DNA of 64,000 nt. It comes from Vibrio sonorensis. GTDB taxonomy: Bacteria > Pseudomonadota > Gammaproteobacteria > Enterobacterales > Vibrionaceae. Numbering within the stretch: position 1 is the stretch's first letter; every line of letters begins with the position of its first letter. Shown in pieces: positions 19,168 to 27,620 of the stretch. The notes beneath the pieces were generated by a model. It was not told the DNA's origin. It saw only the letters and a list, made by a program, of their open reading frames with translations, and ran no database searches. The position numbers and the translations under genes were made by a program. The stretch spans positions 124,001 to 188,000 of the forward strand of contig NZ_LJJE01000063.1 of NCBI RefSeq assembly GCF_001854765.1, given 5' to 3'.

Positions 19168-20109
19168 ATGAAGGCTGCATTTATCAAGGAGTATGGAGAC
19201 TCATCACAGTTGGTGGTTGGCGAGCTTGCCAAACCTACAATTCAACCGCATCAGGTATTGATCAAAGTGGTGGCATCCGCGATTAACCCTGTTGATTTTC
19301 ACGTTCGCAACGGTATGGCGAAAGACAGTGGAATACATACTCTGCCATTGGTGTTGGGCTGGGATGTGTCTGGGGTAGTGGAGCAGGTGGGGAGTGAAGT
19401 TGAAGGTTTGCAAAAAGGGGATTCTGTATTGGCGTTTACTCCAGTGAGTGAACAGGGTACGAATGCAGAATACGTTGCGACGAGTTCAGAGTTGGTCATC
19501 AAAAAGCCCAAAGATATGAGCTTTATAGAAGCGGCTGGATTACCTCTCGCCTCGGTAACAGCGTATCAAGCGATAGAGCAGATGGAAGTTTCCAGCGGTG
19601 ACACTATGTTGATCCACAATGCATCCGGTGCGGTTGGTGCGTTTGCTGTTCAAATTGCAAAAGCGCTAGGGGTTAGAGTCATTGCGACCGCCTCAAAACC
19701 AAAACACGAGTTAGTCAAAGGCTGGGGTGCGGACTTGGTATACGCGTACGAGGACAAAAGTTGGCAAGTAAATCAGAGTGTAGACGCAACACTTGTGGCA
19801 ATAGGGAATGACGAAATTATCAAGCAATCTCTAGTTGCAACCAAGGGTGGAGGATGGGTTATTTCAACCTTGAACGAGTTACCAGAAGGCGAAGCGACAA
19901 AACACGCTATCAATTTTGAAAGAATGTGGGTGAGCAACAGTAAAGAGCAACTTGAAAAAGTGGTCGAGCTGTACAATCGCAAGCAATTGATTGTTCCTAT
20001 CGACACGGTTCTTCCACTGGATCTTGTAAAGTACGCCCACCAACGGAGTGAGCAGTATTTAGCTGTAGGTAAAATCGTTCTTTCTATCGATCCGTTAAGA
20101 AAGTTCTAA
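19168..20109 (+). CDS. NADP-dependent quinone oxidoreductase-like MDR protein
   Basis: Medium-chain dehydrogenase/reductase, 313 residues, of the zinc-free quinone oxidoreductase type. The N-terminal GroES-like domain includes VASAINPVDFHVRNG and GWDVSGVVEQVG. The nucleotide-binding domain carries IHNASGAVGAFAVQIAKALGVRVIATAS. None of the catalytic or structural zinc cysteines is present. It probably reduces quinones or alpha,beta-unsaturated carbonyls with NADPH, in line with control by the divergent LysR gene. AAGAGGAG gives a strong ribosome site. Confidence 0.9.
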   Translation: MKAAFIKEYGDSSQLVVGELAKPTIQPHQVLIKVVASAINPVDFHVRNGMAKDSGIHTLPLVLGWDVSGVVEQVGSEVEGLQKGDSVLAFTPVSEQGTNAEYVATSSELVIKKPKDMSFIEAAGLPLASVTAYQAIEQMEVSSGDTMLIHNASGAVGAFAVQIAKALGVRVIATASKPKHELVKGWGADLVYAYEDKSWQVNQSVDATLVAIGNDEIIKQSLVATKGGGWVISTLNELPEGEATKHAINFERMWVSNSKEQLEKVVELYNRKQLIVPIDTVLPLDLVKYAHQRSEQYLAVGKIVLSIDPLRKF

Positions 20110-20128
20110 GGTGTTACGCCTTGTGAAT

Positions 20129-20176
20129 GGCAAACTGGCTTCGTGTACTCTCACGAATCGTTGGTTTGCCTTTTTT
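20129..20176 (+). terminator. Compound-stem terminator
   Basis: Outer stem GGCAAAC (20129-20135) with GTTTGCC (20164-20170), inner stem TTCGTG (20140-20145) with CACGAA (20152-20157), followed by TTTTTT. It ends the oxidoreductase transcript just before the convergent gene ending at 20182. Confidence 0.8.
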
Positions 20177-20181
20177 GGGCA

Positions 20182-21120
20182 TTACAAGTTTTCAAACAGT
20201 ACTTCAAGCCTGAAGGTGAACTTGGCTTCGTTCCATTTATCTTTATAAACTTCGCGATACCAGTTGTATTCTGGGGTCACTTCATAAAACAGCCACTTTC
20301 TAAGAAAATTTTGACGGTAAGTGACAGATAGGTGGTTCTGCGTGATGTGATGATAAGGGCGATTTGTCCCTGAGGTGCTGGCTCGATAGTTTAGCGCCTG
20401 TTTGTCGGACAGGTATTGATAGAAGGTTACGCCACTGCCGAGTTCCCAGCCACTGATGTCATCTTCATAGGTGCCGAAGTTTGACCAGCGAAAAAGCACG
20501 TTTGGCGTGACGGAATAATCGACGTCTATTTGTGTGTAACTCCCATTGACTGAGCGTTTTCGATAAAGCTTCTGAGTGAGCTGTAATACCGTGTTGTCGC
20601 TAACTGGATAGGAATAGCGATATCGAGCCTCAATCCCCGGTCTTGCTGTGACGCGAAAGTTAAGGCTAGTACGAGCTTTATAAATCCAATCGTAGCGCAG
20701 GCCAAGGGTGTTTTCAGTTTCGTCAGTGGTGGATGGGAACAAGTCGCCAACGCTTTCTTCTTCATCCGATTCGAATACTAACTTTAAACGCTTGGTCAAG
20801 CCGGGTAAGTGCAGACGTGCTTTTAGTTTGGTGGAATACTCATACCCTTTTCCTTCGGTGAGTGAGTAATCGTTATACCATCGGACAATCGTTCCAGCGC
20901 GACTATCTTGATCGGCTCGTTCTTCGACAAAGAAGCCGTCAAACCACAACGCGGGCTGGCAAAATTTGGTGTTTAAATAGTGGTAGGCGTTATCGACTAA
21001 TCTGGCTTCTTGCTGACGGCTATGGCAAGGGTCTTCCTCAATAGGAACATCGGCTGCAAATACCAGTGGAGTACAGGCTATGCTAACTAAAATCCAATAA
21101 GAAGATCCCTTGAAAGTCAC
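20182..21120 (-). CDS. Predicted outer-membrane beta-barrel protein of unknown function
   Basis: A 312-residue exported protein. The signal peptide runs to about residue 23 (WILVSIACTPLVFA, cleavage before ADVP). From about residue 85 to the end the sequence is a series of alternating-residue amphipathic strands (KLKARLHLPGLTKRLKLVFESD, NTLGLRYDWIYKARTSLNFRVTARPGIEARYRYSYP, TPEYNWYREVYKDKWNEAKF), typical of an outer-membrane barrel, ending in EVLFENL. The start is GTG. It lies 32 bases after the upstream gene on the same strand, forming a two-gene operon. I do not recognise a characterised family member. Confidence 0.7.
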   Translation of the reverse strand: MTFKGSSYWILVSIACTPLVFAADVPIEEDPCHSRQQEARLVDNAYHYLNTKFCQPALWFDGFFVEERADQDSRAGTIVRWYNDYSLTEGKGYEYSTKLKARLHLPGLTKRLKLVFESDEEESVGDLFPSTTDETENTLGLRYDWIYKARTSLNFRVTARPGIEARYRYSYPVSDNTVLQLTQKLYRKRSVNGSYTQIDVDYSVTPNVLFRWSNFGTYEDDISGWELGSGVTFYQYLSDKQALNYRASTSGTNRPYHHITQNHLSVTYRQNFLRKWLFYEVTPEYNWYREVYKDKWNEAKFTFRLEVLFENL

Positions 21121-21152
21121 CTTGGTATTTGTCTCCGTTTATAGGTTACAAC

Positions 21153-21599
21153 TTATTGATTTTGGGCCAAATCGGAGTATTGGTGTAACAAACTGGTTAG
21201 CTTGTTCATCCATCCATAGATATCGCCAGCCGGATTAGTAACTAGCTTTTCAGCCAACTCGCAGTGCTGCTCTAATGAAATCGCACTTTCTAGATTAAAC
21301 GCGATGGCGTAAAAGTGCCACAGGAGTAGACGCGCCATTCGCTGTTGATTTTGCTCAGCATTTTCCGAATCTGCAAATGCCGTTTTAATCGTATCTAAAG
21401 CGATAGCTGTCAGCCTTAAATTGGCGTCCATTCTCGCTGCAAATGCTTTTTCATCATCTGCCACTTCTTCAGATTCAAAGGTAAACAGCTCTTCAAGGTG
21501 TTGCTGTGGGACGAGGCGTTGAATAAGGCGCATGCTTAAGGTTTGTAACTCTTCGCGAGGCATGGTTTGTAAACAGGTTAGAGAGTAGTCGGTTTGCAT
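21153..21599 (-). CDS. Helical protein of unknown function
   Basis: A 148-residue protein, predicted almost wholly alpha-helical, acidic and without signal peptide or membrane segments (REELQTLSMRLIQRLVPQQHLEELF, ARLLLWHFYAIAFNLESAISLEQHCELAEKL). It is the first gene of a pair with the outer-membrane protein gene. The pairing of a cytoplasmic helical protein with a barrel is unusual and gives no functional clue. I do not recognise it. Confidence 0.6.
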   Translation of the reverse strand: MQTDYSLTCLQTMPREELQTLSMRLIQRLVPQQHLEELFTFESEEVADDEKAFAARMDANLRLTAIALDTIKTAFADSENAEQNQQRMARLLLWHFYAIAFNLESAISLEQHCELAEKLVTNPAGDIYGWMNKLTSLLHQYSDLAQNQ

Positions 21600-22001
21600 A
21601 GTGATTCCGCGCTAGCTATTGCTCATATTGGTCGGTGCAATTCATTTAAAGAAAAACATTTTTGTAATAGCGACATTGTAATGATTCGTTCAATCAATAC
21701 CAGTGTGGCTGGAATAAATTAAAAAGCGTGAATGAAAATTAGGAAGCAGAAAACCAAAACTGGCCGCTAACGATATGATTACATTACAATTCCACTGTGC
21801 GAATACATATCTGTTTTATATAGCTACTACCTTTGCAGTGCCCGAAATGTACCACTTCAACAGCATTTTTCAATGCAATAGCGCATACCTGATGGTTAAA
21901 TATTCTTGATGTAGTATTGATAATCAATCTCGTTTCTATAAAATACGGCCGCGTTGTTATGTTATAAGGTAACAAATTGTAATTGTCGGTTGGAGATAGA
22001 A
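21600..22001. other. Intergenic region before the iron-type ABC operon
   Basis: A 402-base AT-rich divergent region. It contains the Fur-like dyad at 21916-21928 and the Shine-Dalgarno GGAG at 21992-21995, six bases before the ATG at 22002. Nothing else was recognised. Confidence 0.5.
21916..21928 (+). promoter_or_regulatory. Candidate Fur box upstream of ABC operon
   Basis: The 13-bp palindrome ATTGATAATCAAT contains TGATAAT, one half of the 7-1-7 Fur consensus, and resembles the GATAAT hexamer array; the second half-site is poor. It lies 74 bases before the start of the substrate-binding protein gene, fitting iron-repressed expression. Confidence 0.45.
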
Positions 22002-23110
22002 ATGAAGAATAAGTTATTAAAAATAATAGGATTAGGTGCATTAGCGCTGGCAAGTATTTCACATGCCTATGCGGATATTCAGTTCAAAGATGTCATCGGA
22101 AGAGACATTCAGTTAGAAAAGCCAGCTGAACGAATTTTTCTAGGGTTTTATTTTGAAGACTACTTAGCCATCGCAGGGCCAGATGCATATCAAAAAGTCG
22201 CGATCTTCCCAAGACACTCATGGAAGGATTATCGCCAATCTCAGTGGGCCACTTATAGCAAGATTATTCCTGAGCTAGAAACCATCGTCGACTCTGGTTC
22301 GATTTACATGGGCACGTTTGATTTCGAAAAACTACTCGCAACAAAACCAGACGTTGCCTTGGTTGCCGCGTGGCAGTTTAAATCTCTTGGCGACAAAGTT
22401 GCGATTCTAGAAAAGAGCGGTATCAAGGTTGTCGTTGTTGACTTTAACGCCCAAACACTAGAAAAACATGTAGCAAGTACCCGAGTTATCGGCAAAGTGA
22501 TGGGCACTGATGAACGTGCCGAGGCCATTGCCACTGAGTACGAAAACACCGTGAACGATGTAAAACAACGCGTCGCTACTTATCTGAAAAACCACGATGC
22601 TCGCCGCGTTTATGTCGAAATTGGTAACGCTGGCCCTAATGAATATGGCAAGTCTTACACAACCACCATGTGGGGTAACATCCTCAATATGGCTGGTGCA
22701 GATAACATCGCTACTGGCAAATTCAAAGGCTCTGCACACTTAACGCCAGAATATGTACTAAGCAAAGACCCAGAAGTGATTTTTGTTTCCGGTGCTCACT
22801 GGGTGAAACATGGTGACAGTGCGCTGCTTGGCTATGGCACAACGCTAGAGCAAGCTCAGGACAGATACAAACCTTATCTAGCCGTGCGGGTTGGAAGCAA
22901 CTTACTGCCGTTAAAAATGGCGATGTCTATGGCATGTATCACTCTGGAACACGTACCATTTACGACCACGTATTTTTGCAATATCTAGCTAAATCGGTTT
23001 ACCCAGAAGCATTCAAAGATATCGACCCTAAACAGTCACATCAAAACTTCTTCAAGAACTACATGCCACAAGAGCTAGAAGGCACGTTCATGATCAAAGT
23101 TGAAGGATAA
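22002..23110 (+). pseudogene. Iron/siderophore ABC transporter substrate-binding protein, frameshifted
   Basis: Periplasmic binding protein of the TroA/FecB/BtuF superfamily. Signal peptide residues 1-24 (IIGLGALALASISHAYA) lead into IQFKDVIGRDIQLEKPAERI, LLATKPDVALVA and the central helix. The frame breaks near 22881-22890: the C-terminal segment WKQLTAVKNGDVYGMYHSG through EGTFMIKVEG lies in the next frame and stops at 23110. Adding one base (CC to CCC, giving LARAGWKQL) restores one 369-residue protein of family length. The chosen ATG has GGAG six bases upstream; an upstream in-frame ATG at 21954 has none and would destroy the signal peptide. First gene of a transporter operon. Confidence 0.85.
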
Positions 23111-23113
23111 GCC

Positions 23114-24181
23114 ATGAATACCTCGGTCACGGAAGAGTTGCCGTCTAAGTCTGGTGATTCAGGCAGTCTCTATCAGCAATTGCAGCAACAACGCACCAGA
23201 GTTTTGTTACTCACTTTACTATTGGTGTGTATTTCGGTTCTGTTTGATATAGGTACGGGCTCTTCTTGGATCGGGGTCAGTCAAGTTGTAGAAGCTTTGA
23301 TTAACGGCCCTTCAGGAGACAGTTTAGCGACGACTATTGTCTGGGATTTAAGACTGCCCGTGACATTAACTTGTCTTGTTGTGGGAGCCTCTCTTGGTCT
23401 GGCTGGTGGTTTAATGCAGACTTTACTTGCAAACCCATTGGCTAGCCCATACACACTTGGGGTATCTGCTGCAGCGGGTTTTGGTGCTTCGGTGGCCCTT
23501 TTATCAGGTTTTTCTCTATTTGGCCTTGCTTGGTTGGGCGTTCCAGCGGCGGCGTTTGTCACTTCTGGGCTTGCCAGTATGGCTATTTATGCCATTGGCC
23601 GCAGCCGCAATATGGATGCCAAGGTTCTTATCTTAGCGGGTATTGTGGTGCTGTTTTTCTTTCAAGCTTTGCAATCACTTGCTCAGTATTTAGCCTCGCC
23701 AGAGGTACTTCAACAAATTGTTTTTTGGCTATTTGGTAGCTTGTTAAAAGCCAGTTGGTTGTCGTTTTTTGTCTCTGGTGTAATTTTACTAGTGGGTTTG
23801 ACATTGGCTTTACCTAAGGTATGGGCTCTCACAGCGCTGTCATCCGGTGAGGAACGTGCTCAGGCATTGGGTATCAATACCAGCCGACTGAGATTACAAA
23901 TGTTTCTTTTGTGTTCGCTGTTAACGGCGGGTGCGGTTTCTTTTGTTGGTACAATTGGCTTTATAGGCCTAGTCGCCCCTCATTTCGCAAGAATGTTAGT
24001 CGGTGAAGACCAAAGGTTTTACTTACCCTTGGCGAGCTTGATGGGAGCTCTACTGTTATGTGCCTCGTCACTGGTCGCCAAGCTAATTATACCGGGTACC
24101 ATCATTCCGATTGGTATTGTTACTTCTTTGGTTGGCGTTCCATTTCTCCTTTATTTACTGGTAAGCCGCAGGTTTAACTGA
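23114..24181 (+). CDS. FecCD-family ABC transporter permease
   Basis: A 355-residue inner-membrane permease of the BtuC/FecCD family with about ten helices after a cytoplasmic N-terminus of about 35 residues. Recognisable motifs include LRLPVTLTCLVVGASLGLAGGLMQTLLANPLASPYTLGVSAAAGFGA and the ATPase-contacting GTIGFIGLVAPHFARMLVG. It would take ferric siderophore, haem or cobalamin from the binding protein across the inner membrane. It starts 3 bases after the restored stop of the binding-protein gene, and its stop overlaps the ATPase start by one base (TGATG). Confidence 0.93.
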   Translation: MNTSVTEELPSKSGDSGSLYQQLQQQRTRVLLLTLLLVCISVLFDIGTGSSWIGVSQVVEALINGPSGDSLATTIVWDLRLPVTLTCLVVGASLGLAGGLMQTLLANPLASPYTLGVSAAAGFGASVALLSGFSLFGLAWLGVPAAAFVTSGLASMAIYAIGRSRNMDAKVLILAGIVVLFFFQALQSLAQYLASPEVLQQIVFWLFGSLLKASWLSFFVSGVILLVGLTLALPKVWALTALSSGEERAQALGINTSRLRLQMFLLCSLLTAGAVSFVGTIGFIGLVAPHFARMLVGEDQRFYLPLASLMGALLLCASSLVAKLIIPGTIIPIGIVTSLVGVPFLLYLLVSRRFN

Positions 24182-24953
24182 TGAAATCACTCTCAATAGA
24201 AAATTTGGCTGTCAGCTTCGTGGTAAGTCTGTTCTCAACAACGTTGAAGCACGTTTTTTGGGTGGCGAGTTTTCCGCTATTTTGGGCCCCAACGGGGCCG
24301 GAAAAACCACCTTGCTCAAATCAATAATGGGTATTCTGCCGCACCAAGGTAAGGTCATTAGCCAGGGACAAGACGGTCTTAGCATTCCGTCTAAAGGTTT
24401 TTCTTATCTCTGTCAGCTAAATAAATCGTCAAGCCAGTTAAAGGTTATCGAGTTTGTCTTGCTGGGTTTGGTTCACCAATTGAGCTGGAATATCACCTCT
24501 GAGCAAGAAGAAAAAGCGGTTTCTATTTTGTCAGACTTAGGACTGCTGCATCTCGCTCGCCGTCAATTTTCCCAGTTAAGTGGCGGTCAGCAACAACTGG
24601 TTTCGCTAGCACAAGCGTTAGTGTCGAAACCAGAAGTATTGCTATTAGATGAGCCAACCAGTGCTCTGGATCTAAAGCATCAAGTTGAAGTTCTTGATCT
24701 CGCGCGTCAATACACAAAGCAACACAACACGATTACCATAGCGGTGCTTCACGACCTGTCGCTTGCCGCGCGTTATTGTGAGCACTTAGTGTTATTGGAT
24801 GGTGGAGTGATTAAGTACAGCGGTCACCCCGATGAAGTTCTCGACTCAGATAAACTATCGCAGATTTATCAAGTTCATGTAGATGTGGGCTGTTGTATCC
24901 ACGGGCATACACATGTGACGCCCGTCAGAACACTCGCGTCTGAGTCTCTATAA
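24181..24953 (+). pseudogene. ABC transporter ATP-binding protein (FecE/BtuD type), frameshifted
   Basis: ATPase subunit of the same importer. Walker A GPNGAGKTT, signature LSGGQQQLVSLAQAL, Walker B VLLLDEPTSALD and switch His in VLHDLSLAAR are all intact. The first 14 residues (MKSLSIENLAVSF) read from the ATG at 24181, but the frame shifts by one base near 24220-24225, after which GKSVLNNVEARFLGGEFSAIL continues. One added base (TT to TTT or GG to GGG) restores 257 residues, the family length. The ATG overlaps the permease stop, confirming the operon. Confidence 0.87.
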
Positions 24954-24966
24954 TAGGTTGTTGTTT

Positions 24967-25842
24967 ATGAACAATGGAGTGGTGCTTGCCATTTTTTCCG
25001 CATTGATATTCAGTGTGATGAACGCCCTGATCAAAGCGGCAAGTCTTACGATACCGAGTGCTGAAATCGTCTTTTTTAGAAGCGCAATTGGCAGCTTTCT
25101 CATTTTGGCATTAATGTGGCACAGCAAAGTCAGTTTCTCGACAAAAGGTATTCCGCTGCTTATTGCCCGTGGTTTGTTTGGTTCTGCTTATTTGCTGGCA
25201 TTTGTGTTTACCATTGCACACATTCCGTTAGCCGATGCCGCAATTCTAGTTTATCTATCGCCATTTTTTGTATTAGTGCTCTCTAGTTTGGTTTTAGGGG
25301 AAACATTACCTAAAAAGGCGATGTTACTGCTCCCAGTGGTGTTGTGTGGAGTGGCATTAGTGGTCAACCCATTTAACTATGACTCCTTTAACGTCTATGC
25401 TCTCGCTGGAGTTGCAAGTGCATTTTTTGCTGCTGCTGCTTCAATTACCATTCGTCATCTGAGTAAAAAACATCATACCTATGAGATCGTTTTTTATTTT
25501 CTCTTTATCGCCATGTTGGTATCTGGTTATTTGATGAAAGATGACTTTGTCGTTCCACAACAAATTGAATGGGTATATTTAATTGGCATTGGTGTCGTCT
25601 CCCTTATTGGACAGATTTTCCTTACCAAAGCCTTTACTCATGAAAATGCGGCGGTAGTAGCGGTTATCCGCTATATCGGTTTGGCATTTAACATTTTGTG
25701 GGGAGTCATATTCTGGCACGAAATCCCTGATTGGATAACCTTGCTGGGTGGCGCTATTATTGTTGTGGCCTGCATTACCTTGTCGTGGAAAGGGCAATCA
25801 AAACAACCAGCAGAATCGAAAGAGCAATCCGCAAGTACTTAG
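24967..25842 (+). CDS. EamA/DMT-family transporter
   Basis: A 291-residue drug/metabolite transporter with ten predicted membrane helices and two EamA repeats, the first at about residues 1-135 (VLAIFSALIFSVMNALIKAAS, FFRSAIGSFLILALMW), the second at about 145-275 (GVASAFFAAAASITIRHLSKKH). It follows the ATPase gene by 13 bases in the same direction, so it is probably the last gene of the iron-type operon; it could export a siderophore or metabolite, but that is inference. A TTG at 24958 is in frame, but the ATG at 24967 begins the natural first helix. Confidence 0.88.
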   Translation: MNNGVVLAIFSALIFSVMNALIKAASLTIPSAEIVFFRSAIGSFLILALMWHSKVSFSTKGIPLLIARGLFGSAYLLAFVFTIAHIPLADAAILVYLSPFFVLVLSSLVLGETLPKKAMLLLPVVLCGVALVVNPFNYDSFNVYALAGVASAFFAAAASITIRHLSKKHHTYEIVFYFLFIAMLVSGYLMKDDFVVPQQIEWVYLIGIGVVSLIGQIFLTKAFTHENAAVVAVIRYIGLAFNILWGVIFWHEIPDWITLLGGAIIVVACITLSWKGQSKQPAESKEQSAST

Positions 25843-25892
25843 CAATCCATCGCAGTGTTGTGCGTTATCATTCAACAGAGCAAGGCGATAAG

Positions 25893-25921
25893 CAAAAAAA
25901 AGCCCCACAGTACTAAGGGGC
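25893..25921 (-). terminator. Orphan minus-strand Rho-independent terminator
   Basis: On the minus strand GCCCC (25921-25917) pairs with GGGGC (25906-25902), and the stem runs straight into eight U residues. No protein gene on the minus strand precedes it within the next 15 kb. On the plus strand the stem has no T-run, so it cannot serve the DMT gene in the usual way. Confidence 0.75.
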
Positions 25922-26105
25922 GTAAGATGGTTGTTGTGTTTGTTAAATCTCTGACGTTGTTAGGGAACTCAAGGTAGTACGTTTATTGGATAATCAAACC
26001 ATAGTAGTGCAATTTTATCCCTACAAATTAATCGATTAAAAATTACTCATTTCATTGCATATATGTGATATGGGTTCAGTAATTTAGTGCAACTGGATTC
26101 ACTTT
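25893..26105 (-). ncRNA. Candidate intergenic small RNA
   Basis: Inferred from an orphan terminator plus a promoter-like pair on the minus strand: TTGGGT (26140-26135), a 17-base spacer, then TATACT (26117-26112), giving a start near 26105 and an RNA of about 210 nt. The stretch before the terminator (AACAAACACAACAACC region) is A-rich and probably unstructured, as in many Hfq-binding RNAs. No ORF longer than a few codons is present. No known RNA family was recognised. Confidence 0.35.
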
Positions 26106-26177
26106 CTTAAAAGTATAAATATCAGTTGCTGCGCACCCAACTGTTTACGCTTTAACCGCGCGAACGTTTGCCTAAAT

Positions 26178-26199
26178 AAATGTGATGAAAATCAAATTT
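26178..26199 (+). promoter_or_regulatory. CRP-cAMP binding site candidate upstream of nupC-type gene
   Basis: A 22-base site AAATGTGA-N6-TCAAATTT matches the E. coli CRP consensus AAATGTGA-N6-TCACATTT in all but one arm base. An extended -10-like TGGTTATACT follows at 26204-26212. Nucleoside transporter genes are typically CRP-activated, so the site fits the downstream gene. Confidence 0.55.
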
Positions 26200-26324
26200 T
26201 GATGGTTATACTTTCCGCCCGGTTAAGCGTAACTGCTCTGCCAATACAAGCCGTCACAAGGATATGTGAATGACCCCACGGACCGGACCAGCTGTTAGTT
26301 CACTGCTTGTAAAGGTTCAATTTA

Positions 26325-27533
26325 ATGAATGTACTATTTAGTCTAATCGGGGTAGCAGTTTTACTGTTATGTGCTGTTTTACTGTCTGAGAGCCGTCAAT
26401 CCATCAATTGGAAAACTGTTTCTCGGGCTTTGTTGTTGCAAGTTAGCTTTGCTGCGCTTGTATTGTATTTTCCTTTGGGGCAAGCGGCCCTTAGTGGCTT
26501 GAGCTCCGGCGTATCTAGTCTGTTAGGCTTTGCCGACCAAGGCATCGGTTTTCTGTTTGGTGACCTTGCTAACAATGGCTTTGTATTTGCTATCAAAGTT
26601 CTGCCTATCATCATCTTCTTTAGCGCCTTGATTTCAGCCCTTTATTACTTAGGGGTGATGCAAAAGGTCATCTCTTCTATTGGCGGGTTTATTCAACGTT
26701 TTCTAGGTACGAGTAAAGCTGAGTCTTTGGTCGCTACGGGAAATATCTTTTTGTCACAAGGTGAATCGCCACTCTTGGTGCGTCCGTTCTTATCTAAGAT
26801 GACTCGATCAGAGCTGTTTGCAGTGATGGCGGGCGGTATGGCTTCTGTTGCCGGTAGCGTTTTAGGGGGGTATGCCGGCTTAGGTGTCGAACTAAAATAC
26901 CTTATAGCGGCAAGTTTTATGGCGGCACCGGGAAGCCTATTGATGGCGAAAATCATTGTTCCTGAAACAGGCACCCCTGTCGATCAATCGGACATCGAAA
27001 TGGATTCAGCCAGTGAAAGTAATGTGATTGATGCTTTAGCCAGTGGTGCGATGAATGGCATGAAAGTCGCGGTTGCCGTTGGTACTATGCTTATCGCCTT
27101 TGTCAGTGTTATTGCCATGGTAAACACTGGCCTTGAAAGCTTAGGCTCATTTGCTGGTTTTGATGGTGTTACATTGCAGCGTCTATTTGGTTATCTGTTC
27201 TCACCGCTAGCGTGGTTGATTGGTGTTCCGGCAAACGAGATTTTGATGGCAGGCTCCTACATCGGACAAAAAGTCGTGCTTAACGAGTTTGTGGCCTTTA
27301 TCGATTTTGTCGAAAACAAAGCATTGCTTTCAGAGCATACTCAAGTGCTAGTTACCTTTGCATTGTGTGGCTTTGCCAACATTGGTTCTATCGCGATCCA
27401 ATTGGGCTCTATTGGTGTTATCGCTCCGGAGCGACGTTCAGAAGTGGCGAGTTTGGGTATTAAAGCAGTAATTACTGGTACGCTGGCTAACTTGATGAGT
27501 GCCTGTTTGGCGGGGATCTTTATTCTTTTGTAG
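26325..27533 (+). CDS. nupC: NupC-family concentrative nucleoside transporter
   Basis: CNT-family nucleoside/cation symporter, 402 residues, typical length. It begins with hydrophobic helices (MNVLFSLIGVAVLLLCAVLLSES, then NWKTV) and carries family motifs such as GNIFLSQGESPLLVRPFL, the Ala-Gly-rich AVMAGGMASVAGSVLGGYAGLG and LCGFANIGSIAIQLGSIGVIAPERRSEVASLG. It imports nucleosides with Na+ or H+ across the inner membrane. AAAGG precedes the ATG. It is a single-gene unit, bounded by a CRP-like site and a strong terminator. Vibrios carry several paralogues, so the symbol denotes the family. Confidence 0.93.
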   Translation: MNVLFSLIGVAVLLLCAVLLSESRQSINWKTVSRALLLQVSFAALVLYFPLGQAALSGLSSGVSSLLGFADQGIGFLFGDLANNGFVFAIKVLPIIIFFSALISALYYLGVMQKVISSIGGFIQRFLGTSKAESLVATGNIFLSQGESPLLVRPFLSKMTRSELFAVMAGGMASVAGSVLGGYAGLGVELKYLIAASFMAAPGSLLMAKIIVPETGTPVDQSDIEMDSASESNVIDALASGAMNGMKVAVAVGTMLIAFVSVIAMVNTGLESLGSFAGFDGVTLQRLFGYLFSPLAWLIGVPANEILMAGSYIGQKVVLNEFVAFIDFVENKALLSEHTQVLVTFALCGFANIGSIAIQLGSIGVIAPERRSEVASLGIKAVITGTLANLMSACLAGIFILL

Positions 27534-27552
27534 TAGCCGAAATAGAAAGTTT

Positions 27553-27582
27553 AAGCCCAGTTCAACACTGGGCTTTTTTTGT
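27553..27582 (+). terminator. Rho-independent terminator after nupC
   Basis: Stem AAGCCCAG (27553-27560) with CTGGGCTT (27568-27575), 7-base loop, followed by a T-run. Confidence 0.9.
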
Positions 27583-27620
27583 CACTACACTTTAGGTATT
27601 AGCCATCTAAAGGAGTAGAT

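Larger units (their letters stand above)
25843..26324. other. Intergenic region with orphan terminator and CRP-like site
   Basis: 482 bases without a protein gene. It holds a minus-strand terminator (25893-25921), a plausible minus-strand promoter (about 26112-26140), a CRP-like site (26178-26199) and the leader of the nupC-type gene. Confidence 0.55.

Noticed and set aside
21954..22001. Upstream ATG for the ABC substrate-binding protein
   Set aside because: It has no ribosome site and would add residues before a well-formed signal peptide; the ATG at 22002 has GGAG at proper distance.
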